From Plasmodium coatneyi (taxonomy: Eukaryota > Apicomplexa > Aconoidasida > Haemosporida > Plasmodiidae), in the NCBI RefSeq assembly GCF_001680005.1, contig NC_033559.1, positions 124,001 to 188,000 of the forward strand: a stretch of DNA of 64,000 nucleotides, written 5' to 3'. A program made the translations under genes and the position numbers. Shown one piece after another: positions 38,659-51,785 of this stretch. Position 1 is the stretch's first letter; each line of letters begins with the position of its first letter. The notes below the pieces were generated by a model. It was not told where the DNA came from and did not search any database. It worked only from the letters and a program-made list of their open reading frames with translations.

Positions 38659-41587
38659 CAAAAAACATCTAATCGAAAAAATTAAGGAAATGAAATGGAT
38701 GAGAAGGGTAATGTTATATTTTAATACGACTACGGATGCATAATTAGAGCAAGTAATACAGCACGCAAAAGGAAGAAGCAGGGCAAGGAGCATAGAAAAA
38801 CCGCTTAAAAAAAATAAAAGTTCTCATGTATTGTGATTTTTTTCAAATACATATTAGCTTCTTCCATAAATAGAACGAGGATAAAAAGAAAAAAAGTATA
38901 ACCCAATAATCTCTAAAAAATTGGCACAGGAATTTATGTGTGAATGTAGCTCTAAATTGAAAATGTAATTATCAAGGTGGTGGTCTGTAATTGTCATATA
39001 AAATTGAAGTACCGTTTTTAAAAGTTGCTATATGAAGAAGCAACTCTATTTTTTTTTTGTTGTTCAAAGAAGACGTCTTTTATGCGCATTTTTTTTTTAG
39101 GGGATTCTTCCTTATGATGTGCGAAGAAAAAAAGTATATTTTGCACATAAATATAATAATTTTTTTTCGTTGCCCATAATGTTGATATGCGTATATACGA
39201 GTACATGTGTGTATACTCAGTTATATACTCTTTGATAAAATTAATTATAGGATTTTTTTTGTTTGTTCCTTATAAATTTGCACTTCACCATTTACCCATA
39301 ATGTTTGTATACATATCACATCTTCCTGCTTCAATATTCCTATAATCAAAATTAAGTTTTTAAAGCAGTCTTTAAAAATACATAATTAAATCATTTTATT
39401 TCATGTGTCTTGCTTATTATGACAATTTGATACATACTTCGATGTTAGTGTCTTTTTTACATATTTTATTATATCGTTATTTATATGTAAAAAGCACAAG
39501 CATAATATTAGCACACTACAAAATTGCGTCATTTTTTTTTTCTGTTAAATTTTAAAAAATAACCTTAATTTCATCATTACACAATGAGAAATACATATAC
39601 AGTTGTTTTGTATATGCTATTTATTTGCTTCATTTAATTCCAAACATAATATTTATCAGTAAGGAATTATAAATATATGTTAAATGATGTTAATTAAATT
39701 TCAATTCTGTTCCATTCAATGTTGAATTATCCTTTCAAAAAAAAAAAATAAAACTTTTGATATCGATGAAGCAACGGAACACACCTTTCCGTTTCTTAAA
39801 TTGCCTTACCGTTGTGCCTAGTTGTGTATCAATTATTCATATCTAAATTAAGGTGACAAAAAATTAACATATATCTATTGGAGGAAAATATGATTGCTCT
39901 TACAATTAGAAGGTATTTTTTTAATTTCTAATTAAGCACTTAATTAGTCATGGACATTTGATTACATAAGAAGAATAATCTACCTTTTAATACACCATGA
40001 ATAGGGGACAAATCGCGGTGTAATATTTCTATTAAGGGTTTTTTCTATAAACTACATCTATATTCATGCAGATCTCCTTTTGTATATAAATAACGCCGTC
40101 CAATAGAAGAATTTGTAATTCTAAATCATTTATAAAGACATACAACAATGTTTCGAAATGGAGTTCGCATTAATTTATTCATTTTACTCTTGGACAACGT
40201 TATTGAGTGATATGAAATACGATTAATGATTGTGTAATATGGAAAAAACGATTCTTTAAATGAAGCATTTGACAGGGATACATGTATATCATCTGATGTC
40301 TGCGTAATTAAAAAAATCTACATGAAATATGCATTAAAAAATATAATTCTTACGGCATAAAAAAGATTTACTCTTACGAATACTTAATTATTAGGTTTAG
40401 AAGACATATTTGGAAAAAACATAACAGTAAAAAAAAAAATTCTTACAAAATGATAAATGAAAAAAAAAAATTAAAAAATTACAATTTTTGCATATAGTCA
40501 CCAAATTAGTTTACTGCATAATATGGTACTTCTAACGAATGTTTTCATTTTATTACATTTAATTATAAGCGCAATATAGGTTTATTCCATTTCGACTACT
40601 ATAATTACTATGCTTGTCAGTTTTGTGCAAGATGATCGGCTACTTTGGCCAATGTATTTTTCGATTCATTTAATTTTTTAACCTACCCTTTTTCTCTTTT
40701 AAGCGACATTTATAATATTATTGAGTTACATTTTGAGGATTCTTCAGAAGAGTGAAGACATATTTAAAGTAAACACGTGAATATGCTTATTTGCGAATCA
40801 AAAATTGGAGTTAGTTAAAATGTTTACGCTCTACCTACTTATTGTCCTCTACTTCAATTTATCACATTTTCACGTTTATCAATGAAGAAAAACTTGCATA
40901 TGTTTTGTCTTACATGCACATTTCTTCGCCATTCACTTAGATGTATGCTGAATAGAAGAACGGTTTTATTTTAATAATGCTAATTTTATTACTTTTTGCG
41001 TTTTACACATAACAGCGTACTTTTTATTTCACACAGTTCCTGCAACACACGTCAGGAGATCAATTATCACGGAATCATTTCTATCGATTTGCAATTGCAA
41101 CGATTTTATTTTCTTCTCCTACACCTTCACCATTCCAATGATCAAGAGATGAAAAGCATTATATGAATACATAATATTATTCCATAGATAATTATACTAT
41201 GTTAATAAAATTATAAATCAATACTAATAGTTTACTTGTTTATGATTTTGTACTTTAAGTAGAATTTAAAAATGAATAAAACATATGACATGCTATAACA
41301 TGACATTTGGTGATACAATATGACACATTAATTTGATATTAAGCCAGTATAACATGTAAGAGTGAAAAAAAAGGCACTTTTTTCAGGATAACAAAAAAAC
41401 AAAAAAAAAAAAAAAACAGATGCCACTGTAAGTGTAACATCTCACATTACAAATTAAACAAATTCCCACATATATGCACAAATCTATATACATGTTTGTG
41501 CACATATACAGGATCGAAGTAGCTTTCTACATTCTTTTCATTATAAGATAGTTCTCCGCACAAATGGTATTTTTTTTAATTATTCTT
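38659..41587. other. intergenic between convergent TRAg and lysophospholipase
   Basis: AT-rich, no gene-like frame found. It has A runs near 39738-39748 and 41399-41416. It should contain the two 3' UTRs. Confidence 0.5.
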
Positions 41588-42856
41588 TTAAGCACAGATT
41601 CTTCGTGGCCCTGACACGTTTTGAAGCCAATTCATAATTTTATTTAAGACCCTTTCATTTCCAGGTTCCATAGTTAGCATATGCTCCATATAATCTAACA
41701 TGTGTAGTTCTTTATTAGCAATATTTAGTCTATTATAAAATGAAACAACGCCTTCAGGATAGCACAATCTGTCCCTCGCTGAATGGATAAACAATATCGG
41801 GATATCTCTTGGCATGTATCTCATATCATAGTCTAAATTATCCATTGCTTTTAAAATTTCATATGCAAATCTGCATGTTATACCTCTTCTACAACGCATT
41901 CTGTCATATCGACCTATGTCACGAACATATTGAAACGTTTTATACGGAAGTTCGCATAGAATCCTTAATGTTGGTAAGAAATCAGAAAAAATTCTTGACA
42001 AGGGCATAAAGAAACATTTATATGTATATGAGCTTGGAACCCCTAACGGTTCTATGGCAATCATACCAGATAATGATACACAACCTCTTATATTTAGTCT
42101 TCGATTAAGGCCCCTATATTTTCCGACTATCTGTAATGCCCTTAGGGCAACATTTCCGCCCATAGATTGACCAATTAGATATACTGGAAGAGGTGCTGTT
42201 ATTCTATTGGCCAAATTATTATTACGAGACGACTCACTGCCTCTGATGTTACTACTACTACTATTACTACTGTTAGTACTGTTACTACTATTACTACTGT
42301 TGCTACCGTTACCACTGTTGCTACCGTTACCACTGTTGCTACCGTTACCACTGTTGCTACCGTTACCACTGTTGCTACTGCTACTATTCCTGTTTCTATC
42401 TTCATTTAAATATCGTATGCTATCATCTTGAATTTTTGGAATATAATCGAGCACATCATATACTAAATCATCAAATTTGTTTACATTAAGGCTTAAATTT
42501 TCCCACCCTTGTGATTCGCCATGACCTTGTAAATCTAATCCAAAAACGGAATATCCATTTTTGTTGAAATGCTCAATCCAGCTGTCTTTATAAACATAAA
42601 AATTGTTTCCGTCCATTAATAGTGCTCTATTATTATTTAACACATGGACGTTATGCCTCAAAAATGAAAATCTCGTGTGTGAATTTAATCCATGGATTAA
42701 TACAATGATGCCTACCGCATTCCTTACTATCCAACCGTATGTTTTTAATAGCAAACCATCCTTATTAAAAAATGAACGAATCGTTGGTCTTCCATCTAGC
42801 TGTTCCCTGCTACGCACTATTCTCATATCCTCGTTATATACTTCATTTTCAACCAT
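41588..42856 (-). CDS. PST-A type lysophospholipase (alpha/beta hydrolase)
   Basis: Single exon, 422 residues from the ATG at 42856. An in-frame ATG at 42898 would add 14 mostly Phe residues encoded by an A run on the plus strand, so I prefer the later start. The fold is a monoglyceride-lipase-like alpha/beta hydrolase: FFNKDGLLLKTYGW at the start, oxyanion motif IVLIHGLNSH (51-60), LDLQGHGES (108-115), nucleophile elbow GQSMG with Ser231, acid Asp362 in HSARD, and His392 in MEHML. All three catalytic residues are present. Residues 157-203 are a Ser/Asn/Gly-rich insert between the early core and the nucleophile elbow. The PST-A subfamily is expanded in Plasmodium subtelomeres and cleaves lysophospholipids or related esters; some members are exported or vacuolar. 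No signal peptide is obvious. The exact substrate cannot be told from sequence. Confidence 0.93.
   Translation of the reverse strand: MVENEVYNEDMRIVRSREQLDGRPTIRSFFNKDGLLLKTYGWIVRNAVGIIVLIHGLNSHTRFSFLRHNVHVLNNNRALLMDGNNFYVYKDSWIEHFNKNGYSVFGLDLQGHGESQGWENLSLNVNKFDDLVYDVLDYIPKIQDDSIRYLNEDRNRNSSSSNSGNGSNSGNGSNSGNGSNSGNGSNSSNSSNSTNSSNSSSSNIRGSESSRNNNLANRITAPLPVYLIGQSMGGNVALRALQIVGKYRGLNRRLNIRGCVSLSGMIAIEPLGVPSSYTYKCFFMPLSRIFSDFLPTLRILCELPYKTFQYVRDIGRYDRMRCRRGITCRFAYEILKAMDNLDYDMRYMPRDIPILFIHSARDRLCYPEGVVSFYNRLNIANKELHMLDYMEHMLTMEPGNERVLNKIMNWLQNVSGPRRICA
42248..42388 (-). repeat. 18-bp coding repeat (NSGNGS) in lysophospholipase
   Basis: Four near-identical 18-bp units encode NSGNGS, flanked by degenerate AGT/AAC-type triplets encoding Ser/Asn runs. 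The block encodes residues 157-203, a likely disordered surface loop. Conservation of the frame suggests the enzyme is still functional. Copy number is likely polymorphic. Confidence 0.9.
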
Positions 42857-45800
42857 TATAATCACACAAAAAAAAAAAAAAAAAAAAATTAACTTCAATT
42901 AATTCATAATATTAAAAAAAATGATAATAATAAAAATACATATTGTATTGTTATTTACGTATAATGCATATATTCATATAGCGAATTTTTAAGTCATCGA
43001 AAAATGTTCTTTTATAAAAATGCTAAATGTTTATACAGCATATTCTGCAGAATAATACAAATGATAAGTTAAACAAAAGGAATACTCATCATAAAAATAA
43101 TTTCCTAAAAATTTTAAAACAAGGTGCACAAATTATAAAACAAATTTAATCCTGCCATGCGTGCGTAATACTTCTGCAAACATATTTTTACAGAGTTGTA
43201 AAAAAATAAAAATATTTGTTTAGACATGTAAATAAAATCATTAAACAAATTTTAAAATATACAAATTCTGTAAAAAAAATTATTTTTATTTTTTATATAT
43301 GTTATATAAATTATTAGGGCATTCAATTTACACAAAAATGATCCTATTTTCCAATTGATAAAAAATATATTACTATCATCTATTTTCTTAATGGAACATG
43401 GTTACATATATTTTTTGCTCTTATGAGAATTATATTAGCAATATGAATTATGATAATACTCAATATTTTCTCAGTAAATGCTATTACATAATTTTTTTAC
43501 GTTTATAATTATATCCGCCTTGAGGAGCAGTTAATTAGGCGTATTCCATTAAAGCATGAATATTAACAGAACTGCAGTTCTTAGTATTATTTATTTACTG
43601 GTATTATGTATATATAAACACATATAAATACCTATGAAATATGGACATATAATTAACATATTGTACATAATATATGTGAAAAAATTTCACATTAAGATTC
43701 GCAAATATAAACACCATTAAAAAAAGGAAATGTTTATAATTAAACTGGATATTTTTTTTAAGTTTCTCTTCATTTATTCAAAATTCTGCAAAAAGTAAAA
43801 GGCCTCTATAATATTTTATTTTTAAAGATTACCCCTGATCATTTTTTCTCATATTTTTACGTATTTTTTTTATTCTTGCCCCGTTACATAAAATTAAAAA
43901 AAATAAAATATATTTACATTAATATATATATTCCTACTAAATCTATGAAAAATGATCAGTTTATTATTTCTCCCAGTTTTACTGCTATTTTTTCATTAGT
44001 ATAACAGAAGAAAAGAAGGAAAAAAAGAAGCATTCTCTGTCCTCTTTATGAATGCGAATAAACAAATATAAACGTGCTATAACTGATTTTCTCTTTTTAG
44101 ATTTTAAAATAATTATTATGAGGGAGTAACATTTTTTTCATTTTTTACACCTACTTTTAATTACAGAAAAAAATTGGGTTATTATTACAGCATTTTGAAA
44201 TAATCATACGCAGACACAAAAATACGCATTTTATTTTTATTTAAGTGCGAAAAAAAAACAAAAGATGCCATTTATTTACACAATGCAGCATAGTACGAAT
44301 TATTGTTTTTCAATGAAATGTAAGAGTAATATACAGATTCTCCAATTATAAAGAATTCAAAGCTGAAATGAAAAACCGCATAGAGTATTTATATTATATA
44401 TTGTATTTATAACGTATATAATTTCAGTTGTTCAAAATTTGTTTTTCCATCTATTTTATGTTTAATGTTATGCCCTTACTCTGTTGGTATTTCTTCTCGT
44501 TAAAGGCAAGGCAATATTTTTATCCTATTTTTAACATGTATAGCCATGTTATTGTCCGTAAAGTAAAAGAAAAGCGTCTTTCCATTAATTCATCAAAAAT
44601 GATTCTTCTTTTTTACAATAAAAAAAAAAAAAAAAAAAAACGGCATCGCACAATTTTTAATTAAATTTCTTGTAACGAATATAAGTAATAACATACTAAC
44701 GACAGAACAAATACAGTTCACTACTGTTATAACTTCCCGTCGCTTTGTTATATTTAAATTGTTAAAAGGATTATTTCATATCTACTTTTTCCATGTAGTC
44801 ATATGCACTTTTCATAAATTCTGTATATTCGCTATATGAGAAATAAAACTATGTTATATTAGGCAATAGTTTTCTTTAAGTGAATTTTCTTATTCAAGCA
44901 ATTTAAGATCCTTTCATTAAAGAGAATGAAAACATATTATGCAAATTAAGACATAATGTACGAAAAATTTTCGTTCCTCATTTACATCGCGCAATCTTTC
45001 CTACATCTATGTAATTTTAGTGTACTGAATTAAATTATAATTACTTATAATCTTAAAAAAAGTTGCAGGTATTTTTATGCAAGAATATTCAGCTCTATTT
45101 AAGAAAAAAAAAAAGACTGTTACATAAATAAGTGTTATACATAATGTATAATATAGTGTGTTTTTACCTTTCTATTTTAATGTTGTGCATAATTTTCTAT
45201 ATCGTAAGAGGACTACGTATAAACAGAAATGTTATAAGTGTTGCACAGTGCACGTGGATTTTTTGTTAAGATTTGTTCTCAACATTTTATGGTAATCCTT
45301 CTATTTATATGATATACAGAAGATGTTTCAACAACCAATAGGATTTAAAAAAATATATATATTTATATATAATAAGATATATATTATGCAATACAAATGG
45401 ACAACTCCTTTAATTTTTATGCAATATTGTGTAAAAAATATAATTGATCATTTGATGTGTGCATTAACATTAAAGCAAAAATAAGTATTCTCTTATTCAT
45501 GGAGAAAACTAAAAAGTGAAGAATTTTAAAAAGCCTTCCCAAGTTTTTTTCATACTGAAATTCTACATAAATTAATTTTGACAATTTTACTATATACAGC
45601 GGTTTAAATAAATACATTCGCAAAAATAAAGGGAGAAATATTTTATTAGCATGCTAAGGATGTACATTTATTTGAATATTTAACGTTCTATTTATTACGC
45701 TCATTTATTTTTTTAGAACAAAATAATTAGTAAACAATAAAATAAGTGTTGTAAAGAATTTCTCTCCTCTGACATTTCACTTTTTAATTGTGTTTTTTTT

Positions 45801-47903
45801 ACATAGATCAATATTTTTAAAGATTGTAAAAGGCACAACGGTTTATTTTGTCCTATTTCTGAATCGCGAATATTTTGGAAAACTGAAAAATTCTAATATA
45901 AATACTTCAAAAAATAGGAAAGCTCTTTTTTCGGCAAACTTAAAGGTTCATCTTTAACATTTATGTTAATATGCAATTAAAAATATAGAACAAAAATGGG
46001 TAAAAATATGAACAATTTATAGACACATACATGTATATAATGCACAAGGTTTTAAGGATAAAGTGCTTTTAAATATTTGATTTATACTTTTACGCAATTT
46101 TAAATTTCTGAATTATCCTTATAATTGCATTGTTCCTTAAAGCAAATAGATCTAAATGATACAGAAATTGTTTGATTTATCTAAGCGTATTAAGCTAAAG
46201 TGATTATACTTGACGCATTCACTGTAAGTATGAAATAAAAGGCATAATTTTCTATATATATAAAATAAGTCATTAATTTAGGTTCCACTTAATAGGGTTG
46301 CCTATTTTAATGCTTCAAAACCGATAAATTATTTGCGTTGTTCGTTCAGTGAATGCTTTGATTTATAAATTCCCAATTCATTTGTTCCTACTTTATACGT
46401 TTCTCCTCTGACCAAATGGAATATTTCCGCAAGAATATTTTTATAGTTAATTTATATAGCATAATAAAAGATACGGACTTGTCAAAATTCAAAAATGTGT
46501 ATTTTTTCTAAGGGTATGAATAAAATACATGATGTTACCACGAAACTTATACATATAACGCACTTTCTATGTGTATATTCCCCTTACAATATATGCAACT
46601 GACACAGTGCCGTTCGATGCTTTTAAACGCGCACACATTTCGCCACTAAAATAAAAGGACGACTTCTGCAAATTATGAACGTTTATATAAAAAAATGAAA
46701 GTGAAAAAAATCGGGAAATAAACATAAAAATAGATATGCACACAAAGTTGCAGATGTATCATTATTATATGACAACACTTAACATCCTTTGACGTTGTGA
46801 GGCATTTTTCATTGCAAGTACACGTTTACTTTTCTGTGTCAAGAAGATGTATAAAGTATAATGTTTCGTCTGCATCAAAAATAGGTAAAATATGTATGTG
46901 ATATAAATATAACAGCCAATGTTTCGATTTTACTGGAGTTTTAAAGGCCTTTTGTTGGAAATCAAATCACGCATTATTTGTCCGTCAGTCGGCTGCTATC
47001 TCCATAAGGGTTAAAAAATAAAATTTGCCTTTCCTCCCGTGGATCATTCAATCACGTAGAAATAACGATGCAATTAAATCCTTCAATATGATATATATAT
47101 ATGTATATATATATGTGTGTATGCTTATGTAATTACGTTCGAGCAAATTTCAATTCGACGGATATTCCTTACACGAAAAAACACATTCTGTTCTGAAGAA
47201 CAATTCTTCCCAATATGAAATGAACACAAAAAAACTACGCATGTGCAGAATTTTTTTCTTCGCATATATAGAAACTCCTCCTTTAATGTTTTCCTCTTTC
47301 ATATACATTTTTTGTTCCTCCTTTTCAAGCATTTTTTGGCCGCTTGTTTTTGCTATTTTTCGAACATATTTTAGCCTTTTTTTTTTGTGGCCCCCTTTTC
47401 ACGGCATTTTGCCACATATAATTCTTCCCATTTTTTCGCCTTTTTTTGTTTCTCGTAAAATTGAAAAAACTGATCAATATCCTCTTTTTTTTTTGAAGTG
47501 CAAATATGCGAAACGTATACATGGAAACTTTTGTGGTCTGGTTGTTTGACCCACTAAAGAGCCAAATTTTGACCGCAACGGGCATTTTTGTGACCAATAC
47601 AAATTCACACCACTGAATGCATGCACATGTGAAAATAATTAAAAAGCAAAAAACAAAAAAAAATTATCAACGCCTTTTCAGAATAATAATCGCAACTTGA
47701 ATTAATTGTACATATTTAATTGTGCATATTTAATTGTGCATATTTAATTGTACATATTTATTTGTACATATTTAATTTGTAAAGTGCAAAAAACAGATTT
47801 AATCGATAAGCGATCAGAACACAAAGTAATTCACCAAACGATAGTTCTACAACACAGTAACCCCTTAAATAAATAATCGTGTGATTATCTGGACTTAACA
47901 AAA
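42857..47903. other. 5-kb intergenic region between divergent genes
   Basis: AT-rich spacer holding the upstream regions of the lysophospholipase (-) and the ETRAMP (+). It has A runs (42870-42888, 44621-44640) and AT microsatellite near 47091-47114. Open frames at 44428-44664, 45417-45623 and 47150-47600 lack family features or spliceable partners. I found no gene. Confidence 0.5.
47704..47773 (+). repeat. 14-bp tandem repeat upstream of ETRAMP
   Basis: Five head-to-tail copies of aattgtacatattt (variants aattgtgcatattt and atttgtacatattt). Each copy contains a TGTACA or TGTGCA core. The array ends 130 bp before the ETRAMP start codon, so it lies in the promoter or 5' UTR. TGTGCA-like cores resemble motifs bound by some ApiAP2 factors; that link is speculative. 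Confidence 0.85.
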
Positions 47904-48218
47904 ATGAAGGCTTCAAACCATTTAAGCGTTTTTGTTTTATTTTTATTTCTGATTGCAATAATTCCCTGCTTAGCTGTTTATTCGGAAATACCCATTGACA
48001 AATTAGACTACGAAACAATTAAGGTGAATGAAAAAATACGATCGAAATCAAGAAAGGATATACTGATGCTGATGTCACTTGTATGTGGAAGCATTCTTAT
48101 GGCATATGCAACCCTGTGGGGAATCAGAATTCATCATACATTGAAACATGACCCAAGAGGCAAAATCCCAGATCACGAAGAAATGACCGAGATGGAGGAT
48201 CCCACAATGTCTTCTTAA
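47904..48218 (+). CDS. early transcribed membrane protein (ETRAMP)
   Basis: Single exon, 104 residues, start context AAAAATG. Residues 1-24 are a signal peptide (FVLFLFLIAIIPCLA). A short charged lumenal part follows, ending in the basic stretch KIRSKSRKD (about 44-52). A single transmembrane helix runs from about 53 to 75 (LMLMSLVCGSILMAYATLW), and a hydrophilic, acidic-ended tail makes up residues 76-104. Size, order and the basic patch before the helix are diagnostic of ETRAMPs, small integral proteins of the parasitophorous vacuole membrane made early in ring or liver stages (UIS3/UIS4 belong here). The individual member cannot be assigned. Genes of this family often sit near chromosome ends, which fits the position. 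Confidence 0.82.
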   Translation: MKASNHLSVFVLFLFLIAIIPCLAVYSEIPIDKLDYETIKVNEKIRSKSRKDILMLMSLVCGSILMAYATLWGIRIHHTLKHDPRGKIPDHEEMTEMEDPTMSS

Positions 48219-50197
48219 AATGATGTGCTGCACCAAGGGACAGGAGATATCTGAATTATTTTGGTACTCCTGTGCCGTACATTTGGGGGATTTTTTTTTT
48301 TTTTTAAATATCCAATTCGTGGAAATAAGAGCGTTAAAATATTCAGCTGTTCTGTTATTTTTCTGCTAAGTGTAAATAATTACATGAATGTGTGTTCCAT
48401 GACCTCCGAATATATATATATATTTTTTATTTTGTACCACCTAGCGTGTAATCATAGAGCATTTCTAATTGTGTGCGTAATTCCTTTTCTTTTTTGAGCA
48501 CTTTTTTTCTTCACGTAGGACATTGTATAGAGAATTCTTTTATTTTCCTGTGCGTATCGATATTTTATTTTTTCCTAAGTAATATGCTTCGTGATTTTTT
48601 TAGCTTATATTTTTTATATTCTAACGAAAGAATTCATTTTTAGACCCCTTTGTAGATTCATTTGTAGGACAAAATGACAAGTTGCATTATGCCGCTCCGT
48701 GTGTGCATGTTTACATCATTCTTCACACATGTTCATCGCGTATGTAGAGTACCAACCTAGTAACCTTGTTCGTAAGTAATATTATAATATATAAATTATA
48801 AAGAACCATAAAATTGAAAAGTTAAGTTCGCAAATAATCTTACACTTCAATCATTTTAAAAAACTTTAAAGCGTCAAATAGTATTAAGAAAGGAAATAGG
48901 GGGGGGCACAGGGGGATTCCTATCCATTACACCATTACTGTATGGACGAGAAAATAGATACCCACATTGAGAATTCAAAATGGGGAATGCTCTTCAGATC
49001 AATATTTTTTTTCCGATCATTTCTTTTTTTTTCAACAATCCAACAGTTCACGTTTTGGAAGCATCAACATAGCACAATGTTGTGGATGCAGAAGGACAAA
49101 ATTACTACCATACCTACGCACATTGTTCTATATCTATCATTTCACTTTTGTGAAAACTGCACAACTTTGGCATTTCACCATATATTCATTTTTTGGTAAA
49201 TTTTTCAATTATTTTATTCCTCGAATTAACTGTAAACAAAAATAAATACGTAAAACTATAACAAATTAAAATGGCGGTCGAACGAAAAAACGACATTTAA
49301 TGAAAAGGGCACATTTTTATATCAGTATAACAATACAATAATAACTACAAATTTGATAAATGAACTTACAAAAGGAGCATTACATGGTAAAATTTAAGCA
49401 GAGTTCTTATTTATGAAGTAAATTTATAATTTTCCCTTTTAATTTACAAAGAACACACAAATTTCTACACACATGCCAGGTAAACTATTCTTCAAAATTG
49501 TGATCGAGACTATACTTCGTGTACTTCCCCCGTATAGTTTTCCACGCGGTTCCCCGCACAATTCTCACAAATGGGTACATTGTCTAATACAACCATGAAG
49601 CCATAATTTCCTTGAATTGCTTCAAATAGCTGTAAATAATTCTGGAAACACATTTTAACTATAAAATGAAAAAAAAATTCCGAAAAATGCTCACGTCTTC
49701 AACAATAAGTTCTACGTATTGGGCTAAGATTCCCCATGTAAAGGCACTGTTAAATGATGCTCATATGCCTACTTACATATATAATATTTATTACGATAAT
49801 AGAAGATGTCTTCCCATTTTTATAATAATTTTTCGATTATTTGATTTCGACGCTCATTATAACATACTTTTGTGAAGTCCCTTTGACAAATTACACTTAG
49901 AAATTGTTGCACAAGGCCACCCTCTTCCTATATCCTAAGAATCTTTTATGCAAATACTTAAAAAGAAATTATTTAAATGATACATTCTTTCTTTTCCTGA
50001 TACCATGTTGATTATTTTATTTTTTATTTTTTTCACTAAAGTAAAAACGACCCTCCTAACTCCTATCCACTTTTTCTTTTGTCATTATTATTTTGCTCTT
50101 GGAATAAAAGAAGACACAAGCCAGTGTGTTTCTTCACCTTTTTAATATTAACTCCCCTCCATTAGAAAACTAATATTTTCCTCTGAGTATATTTATC
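48219..50197. other. intergenic after ETRAMP
   Basis: AT-rich spacer between convergent genes. It includes a G-rich spot, 8 G at 48899-48906 and 5 G at 48911-48915, rare for this sequence. Frames at 48261-48497, 48942-49245 and 49666-49875 have no recognisable content. Confidence 0.5.
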
Positions 50198-51461
50198 TTA
50201 ATGATGTTTTAAATTATACAATTCATTTCGTTCCAATGGTTCGCATGATGTGTCTGTGTCTGAACCTGTGTTCTCTTCATTTTCAGTTTCCGCCCATAAA
50301 TCATGAGAGGAATCTGAACTTTTTGAGCTATCTGAATATTCTTTATATATATTTTCTAGAAAATACTCCTCATTAGTGTTTCCTTCAGATTTTACCTCAC
50401 TTGAAGTACTATCATCCTGTAAGTTAAGTTTGCTTTTTTCAGACTCAACATTAGGCTCTATTGTTGGTTTGTTTTTACTCAATTGTTCATTGTCTGAAGG
50501 TGCGTTACTAACCCCAGGATCTTGAAGTTTACTAATTTCTTTATCAGTAGAAGAGCTCTTCTTATATGAATATATTTCCTGAAGTTTACTATGTTTCTGC
50601 TTTGCCAATTCCTTCTCATATTTAGTTAAAAATACATTTCGGTATTTACGTTTCGGTACTTTTGGAACAAATACTGGGTCTTCTAAGTTCGAGTTATTTT
50701 CTTCTAAGTCACTTGGCCTTCTCCAAGTAGAGAAGCGAAGTTTGTTTTTATAATATATAGACGCTGCTGTATTTTGGCCTCCCTCTTTTCTTTTCTTCTT
50801 GGGTGTTTCTTCTACTTCTTCTTCATCTTCTTCTACAATAGTGGCTTCTGTTTGTTCTTTTGTCAACGGATTTTTTTTCGTTTTATTGTGCTTATTGCAT
50901 TGTCTGCCTAATAATTTGCAACATGCTCTATATCTCCTCCTTTTTTTTTCCTTTTGTTCTTCTTCCTCCTTTGTGTCTTTTTTTATAGGTATAGATTCAT
51001 TTATTTTCTTTTCTTTCTCATCTATATCCTCCAGAATTTTTATATCGACTAATGACAGAAAACCGTCCGAAATACTCACATTGTTATCTATTATAAATTT
51101 CATTAAAAAATCATTCTTAGTATCCTCTGCAAAGTGGGAAAAACAAATAAAATTATGAACATTACGACATTCACATGCTTATAAAGGTACAATTATTCAT
51201 GTGTCTCCGAGTTTTTTCACTACATAAACACATATATACATAGATACATTTTAGACACCTTTGCACTTTCCTTTTACCTTCCTGTTCTGCAAGGATTTTT
51301 CTTTTATATACATCTTCACTATTTTTAAAAAATGTCCATAATGTGGAAGCCGAAAATTTACCTCTTTCCTGTGTACGTGCAAATTTTACCAAAAAAATAT
51401 GCACCACATTCCTAAGTAAAATTGCAAACATAGCTATATTCCACAACGTAGTTATTTTCAT
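50198..51461 (-). CDS. probable exported protein, acidic, two exons, unknown function
   Basis: Exon 1 is 51461-51278 (61 codons plus 1 base) and exon 2 is 51126-50198, joined by a phase-1 GT-AG intron. The product is 370 residues. Exon 1 starts MKITTLWNIAMFAILLRN, a signal-type hydrophobic sequence, and ends YKRKILAEQE. KILAE is one residue off a canonical PEXEL (Lys in place of Arg). Exon 2 gives a short ordered segment (FIIDNNVSISDGFLSLVDIK), a Cys-containing basic patch (RYRACCKLLGRQC), then long Lys/Glu- and Ser-rich disordered sequence ending SSHDLWAETENEENTGS. No transmembrane helix follows the signal. The phase-1 junction differs from the phase-0 introns of the other exported genes here. 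I do not recognise a named family; export is inferred. Confidence 0.78.
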
Positions 51462-51785
51462 TTTTTCTGGGTGGTTCAATTAAAAAGCCACAAAAACTGT
51501 TACGGTATGTATGTATATTTTTCTTTATTGCCATACATATGGTTATGCCTTTTTTTTTTTTTTAACCACAATATTGTATTTCCTTATATAATATTTAACA
51601 CGCATCCACAATTTTTAATCCCCTCGTGATATTCTCTGTTTAAGTATTTAATTTTTCTGTCCACTAAAACATAAAACTGAATGATTATTTTTCATGTAGA
51701 AAAAACATAAATCTGCTAATGCAAGCGCAAACAGAATTTACCATTTAATGACGATTAATCGGGCAAATTTATTTGTTCTATTTAA
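51462..51785. other. short intergenic stretch
   Basis: AT-rich, with a T run near 51550-51563. It is the 5' flank of the exported-type gene and the presumed 3' flank of the cyclin-like gene. Nothing else seen. Confidence 0.4.

Noticed and set aside
42199..42431. Leu-rich (plus) and Val/Thr-rich (minus) frames over the lysophospholipase repeat
   Set aside because: Produced by the 18-bp repeat in other frames; the hydrolase frame explains the region.
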